NCBI RefSeq assembly: GCF_025351285.1
Contig: NZ_JANXWG010000007.1
Location: 1 to 64,000 of the forward strand
Length of the DNA: 64,000 nucleotides
Direction: 5' to 3'
From: Novosphingobium sp.
GTDB lineage: Bacteria; Pseudomonadota; Alphaproteobacteria; Sphingomonadales; Sphingomonadaceae
The notes under the pieces were generated by a model. The model saw only the letters and a list, made by a program, of their open reading frames with translations, was not told the DNA's origin and searched no databases. Positions 26,627 to 35,949 of this stretch are shown in pieces. The position numbers and the translations under genes are program-made. Each line of letters opens with the position of its first letter. Position 1 is the first letter of the stretch.

Positions 26627-27354
26627 GTGAGGTCGAGCACTTGCGGCATCGTATATCGACCCGCAGCCTTGCCGATCAGCCACCCCGCCGCCCGCACCGC
26701 GCCGTTCGCGAAGATCGAGCGGTTCTCGGCGAGGTGCGACAGCGTCAGCCGCTCGCTGTCGCCCAGGAACGCCACCGTGTGATCACCCGCAACGCTGCCG
26801 CCGCGCAAGCTGGCGAAGCCGATCGTTCCTGTCTGGCGCGCGCCGGTCACGCCATCGCGCCCGCGCTCGGAATGGTCCGCCAGCGCGATTTCGCGGCCCT
26901 TCGCCGCTGCCTCACCCAGCAATAGCGCGGTGCCCGAGGGCGCATCGACTTTCATGCGATGGTGCGTCTCTGAAATCTCGATGTCCCAGTCCTCGCCCAG
27001 CCGCTGCGCCGCCTCGCGCACCAGATGCGCCAGCAGCGTGACGCCCAACGAGGTATTACCGGTTTGCAGGACCGCAATAAGTTCGGCGGCCTGGTCGATC
27101 AGCCAGTGGTGCCGCTCTTCCAACCCGGTGGTGCCGACCACGATCGGCACGCCGGCGGCCATTGCCGCATCGAGATTGGGTTCAAGCGCGGCGGGGCCGG
27201 AGAAATCGACCAGCACGTCGCTGGCAGTCGCCAAGGCAGCAACATCGCCACCCTTGTCGATGCCGCCCGAGAGTTGGTGACCCGCCACCGCGATCGCCTG
27301 CGCCAACGCATGGCCCATGCGCCCTTCGCTGCCGATGATGCCTATACGTGCCAT
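26623..27354 (-). CDS. dapB: 4-hydroxy-tetrahydrodipicolinate reductase
   Basis: NAD(P)H-dependent step of the diaminopimelate/lysine pathway. The N-terminal nucleotide-binding motif is IGIIGSEGRMG. The catalytic and substrate-binding block ISETHHRMKVDAPSGTALLL is complete, and later TGTIGFASLRGGSVAGDH is typical. 243 aa. Upstream of nth and coupled to it by a four-base overlap. Its 5' end lies close to the divergent sirtuin gene. Confidence 0.95.
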   Translation of the reverse strand: MARIGIIGSEGRMGHALAQAIAVAGHQLSGGIDKGGDVAALATASDVLVDFSGPAALEPNLDAAMAAGVPIVVGTTGLEERHHWLIDQAAELIAVLQTGNTSLGVTLLAHLVREAAQRLGEDWDIEISETHHRMKVDAPSGTALLLGEAAAKGREIALADHSERGRDGVTGARQTGTIGFASLRGGSVAGDHTVAFLGDSERLTLSHLAENRSIFANGAVRAAGWLIGKAAGRYTMPQVLDLT

Positions 27355-27380
27355 TGCCAGTCTCCGTTGCGATGTGCTTC

Positions 27381-28091
27381 ATGGCCGCGATGGCACCACT
27401 CCGCAATATCGTGATCCTGACCGGCGCGGGGATTTCCGCCGAAAGCGGGATCGATACCTTCCGCTCGGCCGGCGGGCTTTGGGAGCAGCACAAGGTGGAG
27501 GACGTGGCGACGCCCGAGGGCTTTGCGCGCGATCCCGATCTTGTGCTGCGGTTCTACGACATGCGCCGCGCCGCGATCCAGACCAAAACGCCCAATCCGG
27601 CGCACGAAGCGTTGGCGAAACTGGATGGCGCGTGGGGCGGCGAACTGCTGATTGTAACCCAGAACGTCGACGATCTGCACGAGAGAGCTGGCGCGACACG
27701 GGTGCTCCACATGCACGGCGAACACCTCAACGCCTGGTGCGCCGCCTGCGATGCGCGCCCGCGCTGGACCGAGCCGCTGATCCACCGTCCGCCATGCCCC
27801 GCTTGCGGCGAACCCGCGCTGCGCCCCGATGTCGTATGGTTCGGCGAGGTGCCATACGAAATGGACCGCATCCATGCTGCGCTGCGCGAGGCCGATCTGT
27901 TCGTCTCGATCGGCACCTCGGGCGCGGTCTATCCGGCCGCAGGTTTCGTCCGCAACGCCCGGTCGCTGGGTGCGCAGACGCTCGAACTGAACCTGGAGGC
28001 GAGCCAGGGTTCGCGCTGGTTCGATGAAACCCGGCTTGGCCCCGCGAGCGAAGTGGTGCCCGCGTGGGTGGATGAACTGCTAGGCGGCTGA
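27381..28091 (+). CDS. NAD-dependent protein deacylase, Sir2 family
   Basis: CobB-like sirtuin that removes acetyl or other acyl groups from lysines with NAD. Signatures: GAGISAESGIDTFR at the NAD pocket, TQNVDDLHERAG, catalytic His in HMHGE, and a zinc site made of two CxxC pairs (CAAC and CPAC). About 236 aa from the ATG at MAAMAPLRN; several in-frame ATGs nearby (27372, 27390) are alternatives. Divergent from dapB with only about 25 bases between starts. Its 3' end overlaps the convergent E1-like gene by 12 bases. Confidence 0.9.
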   Translation: MAAMAPLRNIVILTGAGISAESGIDTFRSAGGLWEQHKVEDVATPEGFARDPDLVLRFYDMRRAAIQTKTPNPAHEALAKLDGAWGGELLIVTQNVDDLHERAGATRVLHMHGEHLNAWCAACDARPRWTEPLIHRPPCPACGEPALRPDVVWFGEVPYEMDRIHAALREADLFVSIGTSGAVYPAAGFVRNARSLGAQTLELNLEASQGSRWFDETRLGPASEVVPAWVDELLGG

Positions 28092-28853
28092 ATCGCAGGC
28101 GCGGCAAGCGGGGTCTTTGGGAATGCGCATCGTGCGCAGGCTCGGCACCAGCCCGTCGACCAGATGCAGCTTGCCCCACTGCCGATCGCCCAGCGTCGAC
28201 GCGCCCGCCAGCAGCACGCGGATCGCCTGCATCGCCGCAAATGCGCCGACGATGCCCACCATCGCGCCCAATACGCCCTGTTCGGCGCACGTATCGCAAT
28301 CCTCGGCATCGAACGCGTCACCCACGAAGCAGCGGTAGCAGGCCTGATCGGGCAAGTGTCCGGCGAAATTGGCGACCTGGCCCGCAAACCGCCCGAGCGC
28401 CGCGCTGGTCAGCGGCACGCCCGCCGCTACGCAGCCGTCCGACACTGCCAGTCGTGTCGCGAAATTGTCGGTGCCGTCGAGCACTACGTTCGCGCCCGCC
28501 ACCAGCGCCGCCGCGTTGGCCCCAGTCACCCGTTCGATTCGTGCTTCCACCCCAAGCACCGGATCGAACCGCCCCACCCATTCCGCCGCGACTTCGGCTT
28601 TGGCGCGGCCCACGTCCGCCGGAGTGAACAGCACCTGCCGTTGCAGGTTCGACACCTCGATCGCGTCACTGTCGATCAGCGTCAGCCGCCCCACGCCGGC
28701 ACCCGCCAGGTATTGCAGTGCCGGGCACCCGATCCCGCCCATTCCCACCAGCACGACATGCGCCTGCGCCAGCGCGGCCTGCCCGGCGCCGCCCACTTCG
28801 GGCAGTACGATATGGCGGGCAAAACGGTCGAGGCGGGCGGGATCAAGCGTCAT
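28080..28853 (-). CDS. MoeB/ThiF/HesA-family adenylyltransferase (E1-like)
   Basis: Enzyme that adenylates the C terminus of a ubiquitin-like sulfur carrier (MoaD or ThiS) for molybdopterin or thiamine synthesis. The ATP-binding motif is VGMGGIGCPALQYL, followed by SNLQRQVLFTPADVG and DGTDNFATR. Zinc ligands are the CYRC and CRAC pairs. 257 aa, without a rhodanese domain. No moaD or thiS nearby, so MoeB and ThiF cannot be separated by context. It stands alone between the sirtuin and the polyphosphate genes. Confidence 0.88.
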   Translation of the reverse strand: MTLDPARLDRFARHIVLPEVGGAGQAALAQAHVVLVGMGGIGCPALQYLAGAGVGRLTLIDSDAIEVSNLQRQVLFTPADVGRAKAEVAAEWVGRFDPVLGVEARIERVTGANAAALVAGANVVLDGTDNFATRLAVSDGCVAAGVPLTSAALGRFAGQVANFAGHLPDQACYRCFVGDAFDAEDCDTCAEQGVLGAMVGIVGAFAAMQAIRVLLAGASTLGDRQWGKLHLVDGLVPSLRTMRIPKDPACRACDSAA

Positions 28854-28883
28854 GCCTGCCGCTTAAAGCAGTTCCGGCGGGAT

Positions 28884-30416
28884 TTACAGGTCGGCCTTCC
28901 ACCAAGGCTCATACACGTCAAGCCGCGCCAGCGCCTTGCCGGCGCGTTTGAGCAGCTTGTCATGCGACTTGGCCAGCGACGGGATCAATTCGTCCAATTG
29001 CGCCGAAAGCCGCGCCGCACCGATCGGTTCAAGCCCGGCAAACAGCGCTTCGTGCCCGGCGGCGAGCACGTCGAGATCGTGCAATTCGCCAAGCCGGTCC
29101 TGTACCTTGGTGGCAAGGTCCTTGAAGCGTTCGGCGTGCTTTTCTGCGCGCTCCGACGGATAAAGCGGCGCGAGGAAATCTGCCGCATAGCGCAGCTTCT
29201 TGACCGCGATCCGCAGCGCGTGCCGCTCGTCTACGGTCATGCCGGCCGGATCATCCCCCATGCGCCGGATCTTGCGGCGGCGCTTGCGCAAGGCTTTCGC
29301 GGCGAACTGCGGCAACCTGGCGCTGCAATCCTGGCCCAGCCACTGGCCTCGCTCGACCCACAACGCGAATGCGAACAACAGCGTCTGGAATTCCGCTCCC
29401 GCCAGGAACACCTGCGCCGATTGCATCGCCCGCTCGGCTACTGACCGCACATGGTCGAGCAATTCGGCGGCATTCTGCGCCTTTTCGGCCGGCGCTGCGG
29501 TCAGCCTTGCAAGCAGCACATGCGCATCGCGCGCCGGGCCGAGCGCATTGGCAGCGGCTTTCAGCTCCGCATTCAGCACTTCGGCTTGCGCATCATGTTC
29601 GAACAGCGGACCGAACAAGCCGAGCCCCGCGCGCAGCCGCCGGATCGCGACGCGGCTCTGGTGAAGCGCCTCGGGATCGCCTGCCGACGCGACCAGCGGC
29701 GCATTTTCGAGCAGGTGCGACAGGCACGACCAGGCGATTACCGCGAATCCCTGAGCCGCGCCCATGTCGCGGGAAACGCCGGCCGGGTTGACGCGAGCTG
29801 CCACCGCCGCGATTCCATCCGCCTGCGCGAGCGCGCGCGCCGACTTGCTCGCCACCGACCACTGCAAGTCCGGCCCGAGCGGCAGCGCCAGCGCGAGGTC
29901 AAGCAGATCGGCCAGCGCACCCGACACCAGTTCGAGTTCCAGTTCGCAAACCGCAGCCTCGCGGGTTCCGGCGCAGATATTGCCCTGGTCGAAAGCGATC
30001 TCGATCTCGGCGGAGCCATGCCTGACCCGCCGGGTCGTGCGCGCGATCCTTGTCTCCGCGATGGGCAACAGCGGTTCGCCATCGAGCAACCGTGCCAGAA
30101 TCGCGCGCGGTTCTTCCGCGAAACCGTCGATGTCGGGCGCCTCGCCGATCGCCGGCACCGTCCATTCGCCGCGCACCACGATCGAATCGGTGCGCGCGGG
30201 CAGCTTGACGGTCTGTTCGCGCGCTTGCCCCGTTTCGCGCAACCGCAAGCTGGCGCCGGCCAGCGCGAGGCGCCGATCGGCCGTGTCGAAGTAGCGGGTC
30301 ACAAGCGCGCTGGCCTGATCCGCCCCGGCCAGTGCCGGATGTTCGCGCAGGCCGGACAGCATGGCGGGCGTCGCGGCCAGCTTGATCTCGGTTTCCAGCG
30401 GCGCGCCGATGGTCAC
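28884..30416 (-). CDS. CYTH-CHAD domain protein (inorganic triphosphatase/polyphosphate-binding)
   Basis: Two-domain protein of 510 aa. The N-terminal CYTH (triphosphate tunnel) domain has the ExExK signature at E8, E10 and K12. The C-terminal CHAD domain (from about residue 215) has conserved histidines and basic helices such as HQSRVAIRRLRAGLGLF and HALRIAVKKLRYAADFL. CYTH enzymes hydrolyse triphosphate, and CHAD domains bind polyphosphate. The start is a GTG (MTIGAPLETEIKL) inside the stop of ppk2 (GTGA), which supports joint work on polyphosphate. Confidence 0.9.
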   Translation of the reverse strand: MTIGAPLETEIKLAATPAMLSGLREHPALAGADQASALVTRYFDTADRRLALAGASLRLRETGQAREQTVKLPARTDSIVVRGEWTVPAIGEAPDIDGFAEEPRAILARLLDGEPLLPIAETRIARTTRRVRHGSAEIEIAFDQGNICAGTREAAVCELELELVSGALADLLDLALALPLGPDLQWSVASKSARALAQADGIAAVAARVNPAGVSRDMGAAQGFAVIAWSCLSHLLENAPLVASAGDPEALHQSRVAIRRLRAGLGLFGPLFEHDAQAEVLNAELKAAANALGPARDAHVLLARLTAAPAEKAQNAAELLDHVRSVAERAMQSAQVFLAGAEFQTLLFAFALWVERGQWLGQDCSARLPQFAAKALRKRRRKIRRMGDDPAGMTVDERHALRIAVKKLRYAADFLAPLYPSERAEKHAERFKDLATKVQDRLGELHDLDVLAAGHEALFAGLEPIGAARLSAQLDELIPSLAKSHDKLLKRAGKALARLDVYEPWWKADL

Positions 30417-31252
30417 GGCTCGACGGCCTTGTCCGCCAGCTTGTGATAGGTCTCCGCGATCGCCGCAATGTCGACCCGCGGTTTCGGCGCCTTGAGCTTC
30501 AGGTCCTCCATCGCCTGGCAGATGATCCGCGAAATTACGTGGTTGCGGAACCACTTGTGGTTCGACGGTATCACGTGCCACGGCGCAATTCTGGTGCTGG
30601 TGTTGTGGATCATGCCTTCATAGGCCCGCTGATAATCGGTCCACAGCGCACGCTCGGTATAGTCGCTTGCGCTGATCTTCCACTGCCGGTCCTTGTCTTC
30701 CAGCCGCATGCGGAAGCGTTCGAGCTGTTCTTCGGCGCTGATGTGGAGGAAGAACTTGAGCACACACGTACCCTGTTCGGTCAGCAGTTCCTCGAACTCG
30801 TTGATCTGGTCGTAGCGCTGCTTCCAGGCGCGCTTGTCGATCTGGCCGTGAACGCGCGGCACCAACACGTCTTCGTAGTGCGATCGGTTGAAGATCACGA
30901 TCTGACCCTTGCGCGGGGTTTTCGCGTGAACGCGCCACAGGAAATCGTGGCCCGCTTCCTCGGGCGTGGGCTTTTCGAACCGCGCGACCGAAATGCCCAT
31001 CGGGTTCGTGCAACTGAACAAGTGGCGGATCACCCCGTCCTTGCCGCTGGCATCGGGGCCTTGCAGCACGATCAGCAGCGATCGCTGCGCATCGGCGTAA
31101 AGCAGGTATTGCATGGCATCGATCCGCTTGAGATCGCGCTGGATCAGTTCGTCGGATTCGTCGCGCAGGCCGGGCTTGCCGTTTTGCGAGGGGTCGATCT
31201 TGTCCAGCCGGACTTTCTTGCCGGGCTCGGCCCTGAATTGCGCAATGTCCAT
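30413..31252 (-). CDS. ppk2: Polyphosphate kinase 2 family protein
   Basis: PPK2 uses polyphosphate to phosphorylate nucleotides (or the reverse). Walker A is GPDASGKD (residues 65-72); the DRS-like segment reads IVIFNRSHYEDVLVPRVHG; the lid follows with FRMRLEDKDRQWKIS and the conserved PWHVIPSNHKWFRN. 279 aa, a single-domain form. Whether it prefers NMP, NDP or GDP/ADP cannot be read by eye. It is followed by the CYTH-CHAD gene through a GTGA overlap. It is divergent from the TrhO-GST gene, 100 bases away. Confidence 0.93.
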   Translation of the reverse strand: MDIAQFRAEPGKKVRLDKIDPSQNGKPGLRDESDELIQRDLKRIDAMQYLLYADAQRSLLIVLQGPDASGKDGVIRHLFSCTNPMGISVARFEKPTPEEAGHDFLWRVHAKTPRKGQIVIFNRSHYEDVLVPRVHGQIDKRAWKQRYDQINEFEELLTEQGTCVLKFFLHISAEEQLERFRMRLEDKDRQWKISASDYTERALWTDYQRAYEGMIHNTSTRIAPWHVIPSNHKWFRNHVISRIICQAMEDLKLKAPKPRVDIAAIAETYHKLADKAVEP

Positions 31253-31352
31253 CGTGTAAGTCTCCCGCCCGCTTGTCTAACATGAACGCCACGATCGGCG
31301 AAACGTGCCCGGGCTGGAACCGGCCGCGCAATCGGCTAAGGCGTGGGCCAAG

Positions 31353-32960
31353 ATGTCCGAACCCGATCTGCCTGTCTGCGTGGCCGCGCTTTACCGCTTT
31401 GCGGTGATCCCCGATTGCGCCGCGATCCGCGCGCCGCTGGCGGACTTGTGCCGCGCAGAGGGGATCAAGGGCACGCTGCTGCTCGCGCGCGAAGGGATCA
31501 ACGGCACGATCGCCGGATCGGATGGAGCCATCGCGCGGGTGATCGCGGCGATCGGCGAAATATTGCTTGATCTCGGGGGCTTTGCTGAACTGGAGGTCAA
31601 GTATTCGCGCGCTGCCGCGTTGCCGTTTCATCGCATGAAGGTTCGGATTAAGCGCGAGATCGTGACGATGGGGCAACCGCATATCGATCCGCTGGCAGGC
31701 ACCGGGCACTATGTCGCGCCGCACGACTGGAACGCGCTGATCGCCGATCCGGGCACGATCGTGATCGACACGCGCAACGATTACGAAGTCGCCATCGGCA
31801 CGTTCGCCGGCGCGATCGATCCGCAGACGCGCAGCTTCCGCGATTTTCCCGCGTGGTTTCGGGCCGGACGGGCGCGGTTGCTGGGCGAGGGGGCTTCACC
31901 CAAAGTCGCGATGTTCTGCACCGGCGGCATCCGCTGCGAAAAATCGACCGCGTTCCTCAAGGCCGAAGGGGTCGATGAGGTCTACCACTTACAAGGCGGC
32001 ATCCTCAAATACCTGGAAACGGTGCCGGCGCAGGACAGCCTGTGGCAGGGCGAATGCTTCGTGTTCGACGCGCGGGTCGCGGTCGGCCAGGGCCTCGCGC
32101 CCGGCACGCACCTGCTTTGCCACGCCTGCCGCCGGCCGATGAAGCCTGCCGATCAAGCCTCGCCCTTGTTCGAGGAAGGCGTAAGCTGCCCGGCCTGCCA
32201 CGCCGAACGCACCGACGAACAGCGCGCCGGCTATCGCGAGCGGCACCGCCAGGAAACGATCGCCGCCGCACGCGGAGAGACGCACATCGGCGCCATGCTG
32301 CCCGATCATGCTGCCTACCAGATGGCGGACACGGCCAGTGCGCCGGTCCTCTACAGCTTCCGGCGCTGCCCATATGCCATGCGCGCACGGCTGGCGCTGC
32401 TGGTGAGCGGGCAGGCTTGCGAAATCCGCGAAGTGAAACTGTCGGCCAAGCCCGCCGAATTGCTTGCCGCATCGGCCAAGGCGACCGTGCCAGTGCTGGT
32501 GCTGACCGATGGCCGGGTGATCGACGAAAGCCTCGACGTGATGCGCTGGGCGTTGGCGCGGCATGATCCCGAACGCTGGCTCGACGGTGATGATGATGCA
32601 CTGATCGCCGCCAACGATGGCCCGTTCAAGCACGCGCTCGATCGGACGAAGTATCCCGATCGGCATGGGTCGGACCCGGCGGTGCACCGGGAGGCGGGCC
32701 TGTCGTTCCTCGAAACGCTCGAAGCCAGGCTGGCCGTGCAGCCCAACTTGTGCGGGCCCCGGATGGCGCTGGCCGATGCCGCGATCCTGCCGTTTGTGCG
32801 CCAGTTCGCCGCAATCGACAGCGCGTGGTTCGCGGCGCAGGCGCTGCCGGCGGTGCAGGCCTGGCTTGCGCGGCACCTGGCCTTGCCGCTGTTCGACGCG
32901 GCGATGGTGCGGCTGAAGCCCTGGCAGTACGGGGATGCACCCGTCACGTTTGCGGCCTGA
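31353..32960 (+). CDS. TrhO-like rhodanese tRNA hydroxylase fused to a glutathione-S-transferase-like domain
   Basis: One 535-aa reading frame joins two proteins that are normally separate. Residues 1-310 match TrhO/YceA (UPF0176), which hydroxylates U34 of tRNA: an acylphosphatase-like N domain, a rhodanese domain with [11 protein letters not shown] (C189, C195) and a C-terminal cysteine region (C256/C259, C279/C282). From about 325 it continues as a GST-like protein with [19 protein letters not shown] (CPYA at 339-342) and a helical C-terminal half. An in-frame ATG at 32322 (MADTASAP) could start the GST part separately. The ATG at MSEPDLPV is the likely start. Confidence 0.85.
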   Translation: MSEPDLPVCVAALYRFAVIPDCAAIRAPLADLCRAEGIKGTLLLAREGINGTIAGSDGAIARVIAAIGEILLDLGGFAELEVKYSRAAALPFHRMKVRIKREIVTMGQPHIDPLAGTGHYVAPHDWNALIADPGTIVIDTRNDYEVAIGTFAGAIDPQTRSFRDFPAWFRAGRARLLGEGASPKVAMFCTGGIRCEKSTAFLKAEGVDEVYHLQGGILKYLETVPAQDSLWQGECFVFDARVAVGQGLAPGTHLLCHACRRPMKPADQASPLFEEGVSCPACHAERTDEQRAGYRERHRQETIAAARGETHIGAMLPDHAAYQMADTASAPVLYSFRRCPYAMRARLALLVSGQACEIREVKLSAKPAELLAASAKATVPVLVLTDGRVIDESLDVMRWALARHDPERWLDGDDDALIAANDGPFKHALDRTKYPDRHGSDPAVHREAGLSFLETLEARLAVQPNLCGPRMALADAAILPFVRQFAAIDSAWFAAQALPAVQAWLARHLALPLFDAAMVRLKPWQYGDAPVTFAA

Positions 32961-32994
32961 TCCGGGTCCGCGGTGTCGCTGGTGCGCGCGGATG

Positions 32995-34566
32995 CTACCG
33001 CTGCTGTTCGGGGTCGGGCAAGTCGTCAACGCCCGTGTTCCGGCCTGATTTTGCCGACGCTGATAGGGCAACCCCGCGTGCCATTCGCGCGATGTCGACC
33101 AAGTGGCCGACGATCTTGCGCTGGCCCGGGACCAGCAGGGCACTGACCGCAAAGGTCAGATAGGCAACGCCCAGCGCTGCCAGCAATTGCGTAGGCCCCG
33201 TCCACCCCAACTTGCGCTGCATGACCAACAGCAGTCCTGCTATCAGGGCCTGGATCGCGATCGGCGCGGCGGCAAAGGCAATATCGCGCCTGGCGATCGG
33301 CCCGACCCGCGTCACCGCACGAAAATTGAGCGGCGTCGCGATCAGCACGAAGCCGATGGCGCCGCCAGCAGCAACACCGGCAACGCCCCAGCGTGAACCG
33401 ATGAAAAAGCTGACGAAGCTGATCACCATCACCACCAGGTTCATCCGCATCATCTCGTGCGTGCGCGCCTGTGAAATGAACAACCACGCAATGCTGCCGT
33501 AAACCGCAGAGGTCAGCCCGCCCACGCAGACCCAGCCGAACACCGGCGCTGCGGCAGCCCAGCGCGGGCCGAACAGCAAGGTGATCACAGCATCGGCATT
33601 GAAGATGCACACCAGCATCAGCGGCATGGTCAGCAGTGCCAGCGCGCGGAACAAGTCGAGATAAGTGCGCGCATAGACTTCCGGCCGCCCGACCAGCCGC
33701 GCCAGCAGCGGCACCGCCACGCGCCCGATCGGCGCCACCAACTGCCCAAGCGGCTGCGCCACCAGCCGATAGCTGCGGTCATAGAGCCCAAGCGCCTCGG
33801 TCCCGGTGGTTATCCCCACGATCATGTTGTCGCCCGACTGGATGAGGAAAACCGCGAGGTTCGAGCCCAGCAGGCCGCTGCCGAATTTCACGTCCTCAAG
33901 TAGTCCCGAAAATCGCCTGGGAGCAGAGGGCAGCCAGCGGCACGCCAGCCAGTTGATGGCGGTCGAAACCACCGCGCCGGCAAGTTGTCCATAAACCAAA
34001 GACCAGACGCCCCATCCGTGCAAGGCCAGAACTATTGTTGCGGTAATGCTGGTGAGCGACGTCGCCACTTCGGTCAGGCCCAACGCGCGAAAGCGCATCT
34101 GCCGGGTCAGCAGGGCATTGGGCAGGACCTGCAACGCCCCGATCGGCACGATGCACGCAAACACCAGCATCACCGGCAACACGCGCGGCTCATGATAGAT
34201 CCACACCGCGATCGGCCCCGACGCCGCGACCAACAGCGCAACAATCAGACTGAGTGCCAGATTCAGCCAAAACAGCGCCGACACCCGTGCCCGCGTCAAT
34301 TCGGCGCGCTGCACGATCCCTTGCGCGAAGCCGATGTCGGCGAAAATCTGGATGAAGCTGACCATCGGCATAACCATCGCCAGCAGTCCGAAATCGGCTG
34401 CGTAAAGCAACCGCGCCAGCACGATCTGGGAGCCGAGCTGGAGGACGATCCTGACGATTTGCGAAGCGGTCATCACCGCTGCGCCTTCCAGGCTTCGACG
34501 TTTGAGAGACTCGGCCGGCGGTACGGCCAGCATCGCGTCGAAGGCTGGCGCTTCGGCGATGCTCAC
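32995..34566 (-). CDS. Polysaccharide/lipid-linked sugar flippase (Wzx/MOP family)
   Basis: Membrane protein of 523 aa with about 14 hydrophobic helices, resembling oligosaccharide flippases of the PST/Wzx group: SQIVRIVLQLGSQIVLARLL, then YAADFGLLAMVMPMVSFIQ and the mid-protein LLGSNLAVFLIQSGDNMIVG with GLYDRSYRLV. Such proteins move lipid-linked oligosaccharides across the inner membrane. Its ATG overlaps the stop of the WbsX-like gene (ATGA). No polymerase or chain-length gene is visible nearby, so the substrate remains open. Confidence 0.87.
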   Translation of the reverse strand: MSIAEAPAFDAMLAVPPAESLKRRSLEGAAVMTASQIVRIVLQLGSQIVLARLLYAADFGLLAMVMPMVSFIQIFADIGFAQGIVQRAELTRARVSALFWLNLALSLIVALLVAASGPIAVWIYHEPRVLPVMLVFACIVPIGALQVLPNALLTRQMRFRALGLTEVATSLTSITATIVLALHGWGVWSLVYGQLAGAVVSTAINWLACRWLPSAPRRFSGLLEDVKFGSGLLGSNLAVFLIQSGDNMIVGITTGTEALGLYDRSYRLVAQPLGQLVAPIGRVAVPLLARLVGRPEVYARTYLDLFRALALLTMPLMLVCIFNADAVITLLFGPRWAAAAPVFGWVCVGGLTSAVYGSIAWLFISQARTHEMMRMNLVVMVISFVSFFIGSRWGVAGVAAGGAIGFVLIATPLNFRAVTRVGPIARRDIAFAAAPIAIQALIAGLLLVMQRKLGWTGPTQLLAALGVAYLTFAVSALLVPGQRKIVGHLVDIARMARGVALSASAKSGRNTGVDDLPDPEQQR

Positions 34567-35804
34567 GGCTTCGGCGCGATCATGCCCAGCACCTTTCGGC
34601 GCACCCGGTTGAACAGCTTGCGGCGCGATGAGCGCAGCGCGGCCGTGGTGCTGGCCCCGTTGCCGGCCGCGCGTCGTGTGCCCGCGTTCAGCGCATCGAT
34701 CACGCGGCGTGTTTCGGCAAGGAAGGCGTGGCCGAAATGCAGGTCGGGCTCAAGATAAGTGCCCTCGCCCCATTCGTTCCAGGCATTGATGAACACCATC
34801 GCCTCGTCGCGAGAGCCAAGCCCCAGCGCATGGGTTCCGGCGCTATGGAGCCAGTCGCCGTAGAGCTGCGGGGTTGCTCCTGCGAATGTGACGCCGCGCC
34901 CGGGTCGCCGGGCATCGTTGTCCCAACCCAGGCAAACACCGGGGAACAGCTTCATCCCGGGCTCTCGCATGGCTTCTTCGGTGCGGGCCGCCTCGGCATA
35001 GTCGTGGACCGCGCCAATGAAGGCTGGATCGTAAACAGCAAGCTCGGCAGAGATGTTCTCGAGATGCCCGCTGATCTTGTGCGGCGGAAAACCCGCGACC
35101 GCGTCCATGCCATAAGTGCCAGGATCGTTGTCACCGCGGGCCTGCGGCATGATCACGTAGGGATCCGCTTCGCCCGCCGCGCGGATGAAATCGCGCCAGC
35201 GTGCCACGGTTGCCTTGCCGTCGGGCAGGATGCCTGGCCGGTAGAGCATCACCAGCGGACGCCCGTCCACGCGGATATAGCGCGGATCGGCGAAGCAGCG
35301 CAGCAAGTGCGCGGCATAAGCCAGATCATCCTCGGAGCTGTGAGCCTGCGCTTTCAGGACCTGCTGGTCGAGCCCGTCCCAGGTCCGCGTCCAGTTCTCG
35401 TTGGCCCAGTTGAGGCAGAACCGCAGCGGAATGTCGCGATTGGCTAGGATCAGTTCGAGCGGGGTTTCAAGCAGCCGGTCACCGCCGAACCAGTAATCGT
35501 GGATACAAAAGCCATAGATCCCCCCGCGCGCGGCAAGGTCCGCCTGCTTGCGGATCGTTTCCACATCCGACAAGTCATAGAAGCCCAGGTCGGCGGGCAG
35601 CCGCGGCTGGTAATGGCCCGCGAAACGCGGCAACGCCTTGGTGACCGAGCGCCATTCGGTAAAGCCCGCTCCCCACCAATCGTCGTTCTCGGGGATCGTG
35701 TGGAATTGCGGGAGGTAATAGGCGATCGCGCGGACGCGGTGGCTTTCGAGGGGATCTGCGGGCAGCGCCTTGGCGTCTTCCCACAATGGCGACCGATTGG
35801 TCAT
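34563..35804 (-). CDS. WbsX-like glycan protein (GH99-like domain)
   Basis: A 413-aa protein of the WbsX/GH99-like family found in O-antigen and capsule gene clusters. Typical pieces are AIAYYLPQFHTIPENDDWWG, FTEWRSVTKALPRF, FCLNWANENWTRTWDG and the C-terminal INAWNEWGEGTYLEPD. The family is usually labelled as a possible glycosyl hydrolase or transferase; its reaction is not proven. I chose the ATG at MTNRSPLWED; the open frame extends 40 codons more to a TTG, but that part is not family-like. Coupled to the flippase downstream. Confidence 0.85.
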   Translation of the reverse strand: MTNRSPLWEDAKALPADPLESHRVRAIAYYLPQFHTIPENDDWWGAGFTEWRSVTKALPRFAGHYQPRLPADLGFYDLSDVETIRKQADLAARGGIYGFCIHDYWFGGDRLLETPLELILANRDIPLRFCLNWANENWTRTWDGLDQQVLKAQAHSSEDDLAYAAHLLRCFADPRYIRVDGRPLVMLYRPGILPDGKATVARWRDFIRAAGEADPYVIMPQARGDNDPGTYGMDAVAGFPPHKISGHLENISAELAVYDPAFIGAVHDYAEAARTEEAMREPGMKLFPGVCLGWDNDARRPGRGVTFAGATPQLYGDWLHSAGTHALGLGSRDEAMVFINAWNEWGEGTYLEPDLHFGHAFLAETRRVIDALNAGTRRAAGNGASTTAALRSSRRKLFNRVRRKVLGMIAPKP

Positions 35805-35949
35805 CGCCTTTTGTGCTGCAATCAGTGTCACGGTTTCAGCCCACCCGATCGAGCAATTCTTCGGCCATTCCTGCCCACCTGCTTCGTTGCAAACCGCTGT
35901 GCCATGACGAGCAAGGAGCAACAATCCAAAGGTTCGGGAACTGCGATGC

